Origin: Chitinophagaceae bacterium | GTDB taxonomy: Bacteria; Bacteroidota; Bacteroidia; Chitinophagales; Chitinophagaceae | Assembly: GCA_016787085.1 (NCBI GenBank) | Contig: JAEUVJ010000050.1 | Coordinates: 62,001 to 126,000 of the forward strand | Direction of reading: 5' to 3' | DNA length: 64,000 nucleotides | Part shown: piece by piece, positions 61,229-64,000 of the stretch | How the letters are laid out: the number at the start of each line of letters is the position of its first letter | How positions within the stretch are numbered: the stretch's first letter is position 1 | Notes under the pieces: generated by a model | The model's database searches: none | Seen by the model: only the letters and a program-made list of their open reading frames with translations | Told to the model about the DNA's origin: nothing | Made by a program: the position numbers and the translations under genes

Positions 61229-62383
61229 TTATTTCAAAATACTCCTGCTGATCACTATCCTTTGCACCTCACTCGTTCCTTCATATATCTGTGTGATCTT
61301 GGCGTCTCTCATCAAACGTTCTACATGATACTCCTTGACAAAACCATAACCTCCGTGGATCTGCACGGCTTCTACCGTTGTCCACATAGCCGTCTCCGAT
61401 GCATATACCTTGGCCATGGAAGAACTCAAAGCATAATCTATATTATTATCCTTTTCCCATGCCGCTTTCAAACAGAGTAGTCTTGATGCTTCGATTCTGG
61501 TAGCCATATCCGCCAGCTTGAAAGCAATGGCCTGGTGGTTCATGATCTCTGTACCAAATGCCTTTCTTGTTTTAGAATAATTCTTTGCCAGTTCATATGC
61601 ACCGCTGGCGATACCCAGCGCCTGCGAAGCAATACCAATACGGCCTCCGGCCAATGTCTTCATGGCGAATTTGAACCCAAACCCGTCCTCTCCTATCCTG
61701 TTCTCTTTCGGCACCTTTACATCATTGAACATGACGGTATGTGTATCGCTGCCCCGGATACCGAGCTTGTTTTCTTTAGCAGCCACCACCACTCCCGGCC
61801 AATTCTTCTCCACGATAAATGTGTTGATACCTTTTGTCCTTTTTGATGGATCAGTTTGCGCCATTACCAAATAAACAGAGGCTGTCCCGCCATTGGTGAT
61901 CCAATTCTTTGTTCCGTTCAGCAAATAATGATCATCCTTTTCTTCTGCAGTGGTCCTTTGTGAAGTAGCATCACTGCCTGCTTCCGGCTCACTGAGCATA
62001 AAAGCACCTATATACAACTCCCCGTCCTTTTTACCTTGTGCAAGGGGCGTCAGGTACTTCTGTTTTTGTTCCTCAGTACCGTATTCCTGCAAACCATAAC
62101 AAACAAGACTGTTATTGACACTCATTACCACACTTACACTAGCGTCTATCTTACTGATCTCTTCCATGGCCAACACATAACTAACGGTATCCATACCGGC
62201 GCCACCGTATTCCGGCTTTACCATCATACCCAGGAAACCCAGGTCAGCCAGTTTCATTACCTGTTCGCGGGGGAACTTCTGATGTTCATCCCTTTCGATC
62301 ACACCCGGCAAACATTCATTCTGTGCAAAATCCCGGGCGGCTTTCTGTATCATCAATTGTTCTTCATTCAGTTGAAATATCAT
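61229..62383 (-). CDS. Acyl-CoA dehydrogenase
   Basis: This 384-aa FAD enzyme oxidises acyl-CoA to enoyl-CoA in fatty-acid or branched-chain breakdown. It has the family features AFMLSEPEAGSDATSQRTTAE, KNWITNGGTASVYLVMAQT, and QIHGGYGFVKEYHVERLMRD, with the catalytic Glu368 in IYEGTSEVQ. Length and sequence fit a short-chain or general acyl-CoA dehydrogenase. Substrate chain length cannot be read with certainty. A -7 element (62410-62417) is just upstream. Confidence 0.95.
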   Translation of the reverse strand: MIFQLNEEQLMIQKAARDFAQNECLPGVIERDEHQKFPREQVMKLADLGFLGMMVKPEYGGAGMDTVSYVLAMEEISKIDASVSVVMSVNNSLVCYGLQEYGTEEQKQKYLTPLAQGKKDGELYIGAFMLSEPEAGSDATSQRTTAEEKDDHYLLNGTKNWITNGGTASVYLVMAQTDPSKRTKGINTFIVEKNWPGVVVAAKENKLGIRGSDTHTVMFNDVKVPKENRIGEDGFGFKFAMKTLAGGRIGIASQALGIASGAYELAKNYSKTRKAFGTEIMNHQAIAFKLADMATRIEASRLLCLKAAWEKDNNIDYALSSSMAKVYASETAMWTTVEAVQIHGGYGFVKEYHVERLMRDAKITQIYEGTSEVQRIVISRSILK

Positions 62384-62409
62384 ATAGCATTAAACATTTA
62401 GGTATGCGG

Positions 62410-62417
62410 CAAAGATA
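62410..62417 (-). promoter_or_regulatory. Candidate -7 element of the acyl-CoA dehydrogenase gene
   Basis: TATCTTTG on the minus strand, about 27 nt before the ATG, matches TAnnTTTG. No good -33 element at 19-21 nt. Confidence 0.4.
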
Positions 62418-62578
62418 AGGGCAAACACCCGTTAGGTAACTATGTAATACAAGTGCACTATTATGGGTAATGGCTATCAATAAACCGGAACGGTGATCCG
62501 GAACAACTCCTTGTTTCTGAACTAATCAATATCATAACTGTTACTGATAAAAACCAGCGGCCTGACAGTTTTTTGACC

Positions 62579-62586
62579 TAACTTTG
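62579..62586 (+). promoter_or_regulatory. Candidate -7 element of the ccm operon
   Basis: TAACTTTG lies 38 nt upstream of the ccmE ATG and matches TAnnTTTG. The -33 element is not clear. The position fits a short leader. Confidence 0.45.
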
Positions 62587-62624
62587 CCCTGCTTTTTTAT
62601 CATCACCGTAATAAGCGTATAAAA

Positions 62625-63068
62625 ATGAAAAAGATCCATATTATCCTGCTGGTTCTCATAGCCGGAACGATTGCCGTCCTGATCAGCTTTTTACAGAATA
62701 CCACAACATACGATACTGTACAAACTGCCATAGATAAACCAGGTAAATTCGTTCACCTGATGGCCCGCTGGGACAAAACGCAGCCCATGGAGTATGATCC
62801 GAAGAAAGATGCGAATTACCTCAGCTTTACGGCTATTGACACTCTGGGTAAGTCTATTAGGGTGGTTTATCATGATAACAAACCTGAAAATTTTGAGATC
62901 AGCGAAAGGCTTGTCTTAAAAGGCAAGTACAGTGCAGAGGGCGATTATTTTGATTGCAGCAGTATACAGACCAAATGCCCGTCTAAATACAAAGACGATA
63001 TGGAAGCGGCCAAAAAGAATGCACAGCATAATGCGGCTACAGGCGCCGGCAATACAGAAACCAAATAA
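62625..63068 (+). CDS. ccmE: Cytochrome c maturation heme chaperone CcmE (CxxxY type)
   Basis: This 147-aa protein has one N-terminal membrane anchor (residues about 5-22) and an OB-fold domain facing the periplasm. It carries heme to CcmF for attachment to apocytochrome. The usual heme-binding HxxxY is replaced by CPSKY (Cys118, Tyr122), the CxxxY variant known in some archaea and Desulfovibrio. Another Cys is at 111 (DCSS). It is 12 nt upstream of ccmF. Confidence 0.9.
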   Translation: MKKIHIILLVLIAGTIAVLISFLQNTTTYDTVQTAIDKPGKFVHLMARWDKTQPMEYDPKKDANYLSFTAIDTLGKSIRVVYHDNKPENFEISERLVLKGKYSAEGDYFDCSSIQTKCPSKYKDDMEAAKKNAQHNAATGAGNTETK

Positions 63069-63080
63069 ATTTTACCCTGG

Positions 63081-64000
63081 ATGGATTACTATGGCGAGCA
63101 TCTTCTGCCCGGTCAGTTAGGCCAGTTTTTTATTGTACTTTCTTTGGTGGCATCCTTAGTAGCCACATTTGCCTACTTCAAAGCCACGCAATCAAAAGTT
63201 GATAGTGACGCAGGTTACTGGAAGAAATTAGCCCGTGGTGCTTTTATTACTGAAGTAATATCAGTCTTTGCCATATTCGGCATTCTCTTTTACATCATAC
63301 ATAACCATCTTTTTGAATACAAATACGCCTGGCAACATAGCAGCCTTTCATTGGAGTTCAAATACATGCTGGCCTGTTTCTGGGAAGGCCAGGAAGGAAG
63401 TTTTTTACTATGGAGTGTCTGGCATTGTATCCTCGGCCTGGTATTGATCAAAACGGCAAAGACATGGGAGGCCCCAGTGATGACCGTGGTCAGTTTTGCG
63501 CAGTTCTGTCTTGCTACCATGATCGCCGGTATTTACATCTTCGACTGGAAAATGGGTTCTTCTCCATTCATCTTGCTAAGAGATTCCGGCGTACTGGATG
63601 GCGCCCCTGCCCTGCACCTGAATTTTGATGTCAACCAGCCATTGAAGCAGGACTACATGCTGTCCATTAAAGATGGCAATGACCTGAACCCTTTATTGCA
63701 GAATTACTGGATGGTGATACATCCTCCTGTATTGTTCTTAGGGTTTGCTTCAACCATTATACCTTTTGCTTTTGCCATAGCCGGTTTATGGACAAAGAAA
63801 TTCGGGGAATGGACCAAACCTGCTTTGCCCTGGTCATTGTTTGCTACAGCCATTTTAGGTGTTGGCATCATGATGGGAGCTGCATGGGCGTACGAATCAT
63901 TGACATTCGGTGGTTACTGGGCATGGGACCCGGTTGAAAATGCCTCATTGGTTCCCTGGCTGATATTGGTGTCAGGTCTGCATACGCTGCTGATCTATAA
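63081..64000 (+). CDS. ccmF: CcmF/CcsA-type heme lyase subunit, 3'-truncated by window
   Basis: This start of a multi-spanning membrane protein is still open at the window end (306 codons). The tryptophan-rich heme-handling motif GGYWAWDPVENASLVPWL occurs near residues 280-297, and many hydrophobic segments precede it (ITEVISVFAIFGILFYIIH, YWMVIHPPVLFLGFASTIIP). Conserved His residues precede and follow the loop. With ccmE immediately before, this is the start of a system I cytochrome c maturation operon. The gene would normally be more than twice as long. Confidence 0.93.
   Translation, partial: MDYYGEHLLPGQLGQFFIVLSLVASLVATFAYFKATQSKVDSDAGYWKKLARGAFITEVISVFAIFGILFYIIHNHLFEYKYAWQHSSLSLEFKYMLACFWEGQEGSFLLWSVWHCILGLVLIKTAKTWEAPVMTVVSFAQFCLATMIAGIYIFDWKMGSSPFILLRDSGVLDGAPALHLNFDVNQPLKQDYMLSIKDGNDLNPLLQNYWMVIHPPVLFLGFASTIIPFAFAIAGLWTKKFGEWTKPALPWSLFATAILGVGIMMGAAWAYESLTFGGYWAWDPVENASLVPWLILVSGLHTLLIY

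Overview
The window comes from a member of the Bacteroidota, most probably a Chitinophagaceae-like bacterium (inference). The supporting signs are two secreted proteins with type IX secretion (T9SS) sorting tails, promoters of the TTTG-N20-TAnnTTTG type, no Shine-Dalgarno dependence, a six-domain S1, and a CxxxY-type CcmE. No rRNA operon, CRISPR array, insertion sequence or integrase was seen.

Region 1 (538-26109, all + strand) is one long operon-like block encoding an extracellular contractile injection system (eCIS), a phage-tail-like particle of the PVC/Afp/AlgoCIS kind. The order is: Pvc16-like cap protein, unknown 198-aa protein, one sheath, two tube proteins, a 55-aa DUF5908 protein, LysM-type hub protein, VgrG/gp5-like spike, PAAR tip, gp25 wedge, J-like baseplate, Pvc12-like baseplate, an 1104-aa protein ending in a PKD-like domain, and a tape-measure protein. 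These are followed by a subtilase with a lamin-tail-like domain, a peptidoglycan-binding CHAP hydrolase, two DUF4157 (HELAH) proteins that are candidate payloads, and a Pvc15-like AAA ATPase. No T6SS membrane-complex genes are present. A tRNA-Ser(TGA) closes the region, with its 3' end facing the locus.

Region 2 (26174-37141) is housekeeping: a LacI-family regulator, two PlsC-type acyltransferases with HX5D motifs, a secreted T9SS protein, ribosomal protein S1, two papain-like-fold proteins (one only a suggestion), and a HI0933-type flavoprotein.

Region 3 (36302-49159, - strand) is the S10-spc ribosomal protein operon from rpsJ to rplO, then secY and map, driven by a very good Bacteroidota promoter just upstream of rpsJ. 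The usual downstream genes (infA, rpmJ, rpsM, rpsK, rpsD, rpoA, rplQ) do not follow map. Many spacers are filled with degenerate short-word repeats, a different word in each spacer, and the rpsJ-rplC spacer holds three palindromes.

Region 4 (49637-57234) has a 1760-aa T9SS-secreted IPT/TIG plus FG-GAP/VCBS protein lying between rpsJ and fusA, so the fusA-rpsJ neighbourhood is split. rpsL and rpsG are not next to fusA.

Region 5 (57612-64000) holds a FrnE/DsbA-like protein, a secreted amidohydrolase, a lysine-rich histone-H1-like protein, YggS (with a short-word repeat inside its coding sequence), an acyl-CoA dehydrogenase, and the start of a cytochrome c maturation operon (ccmE, then ccmF cut by the window end).
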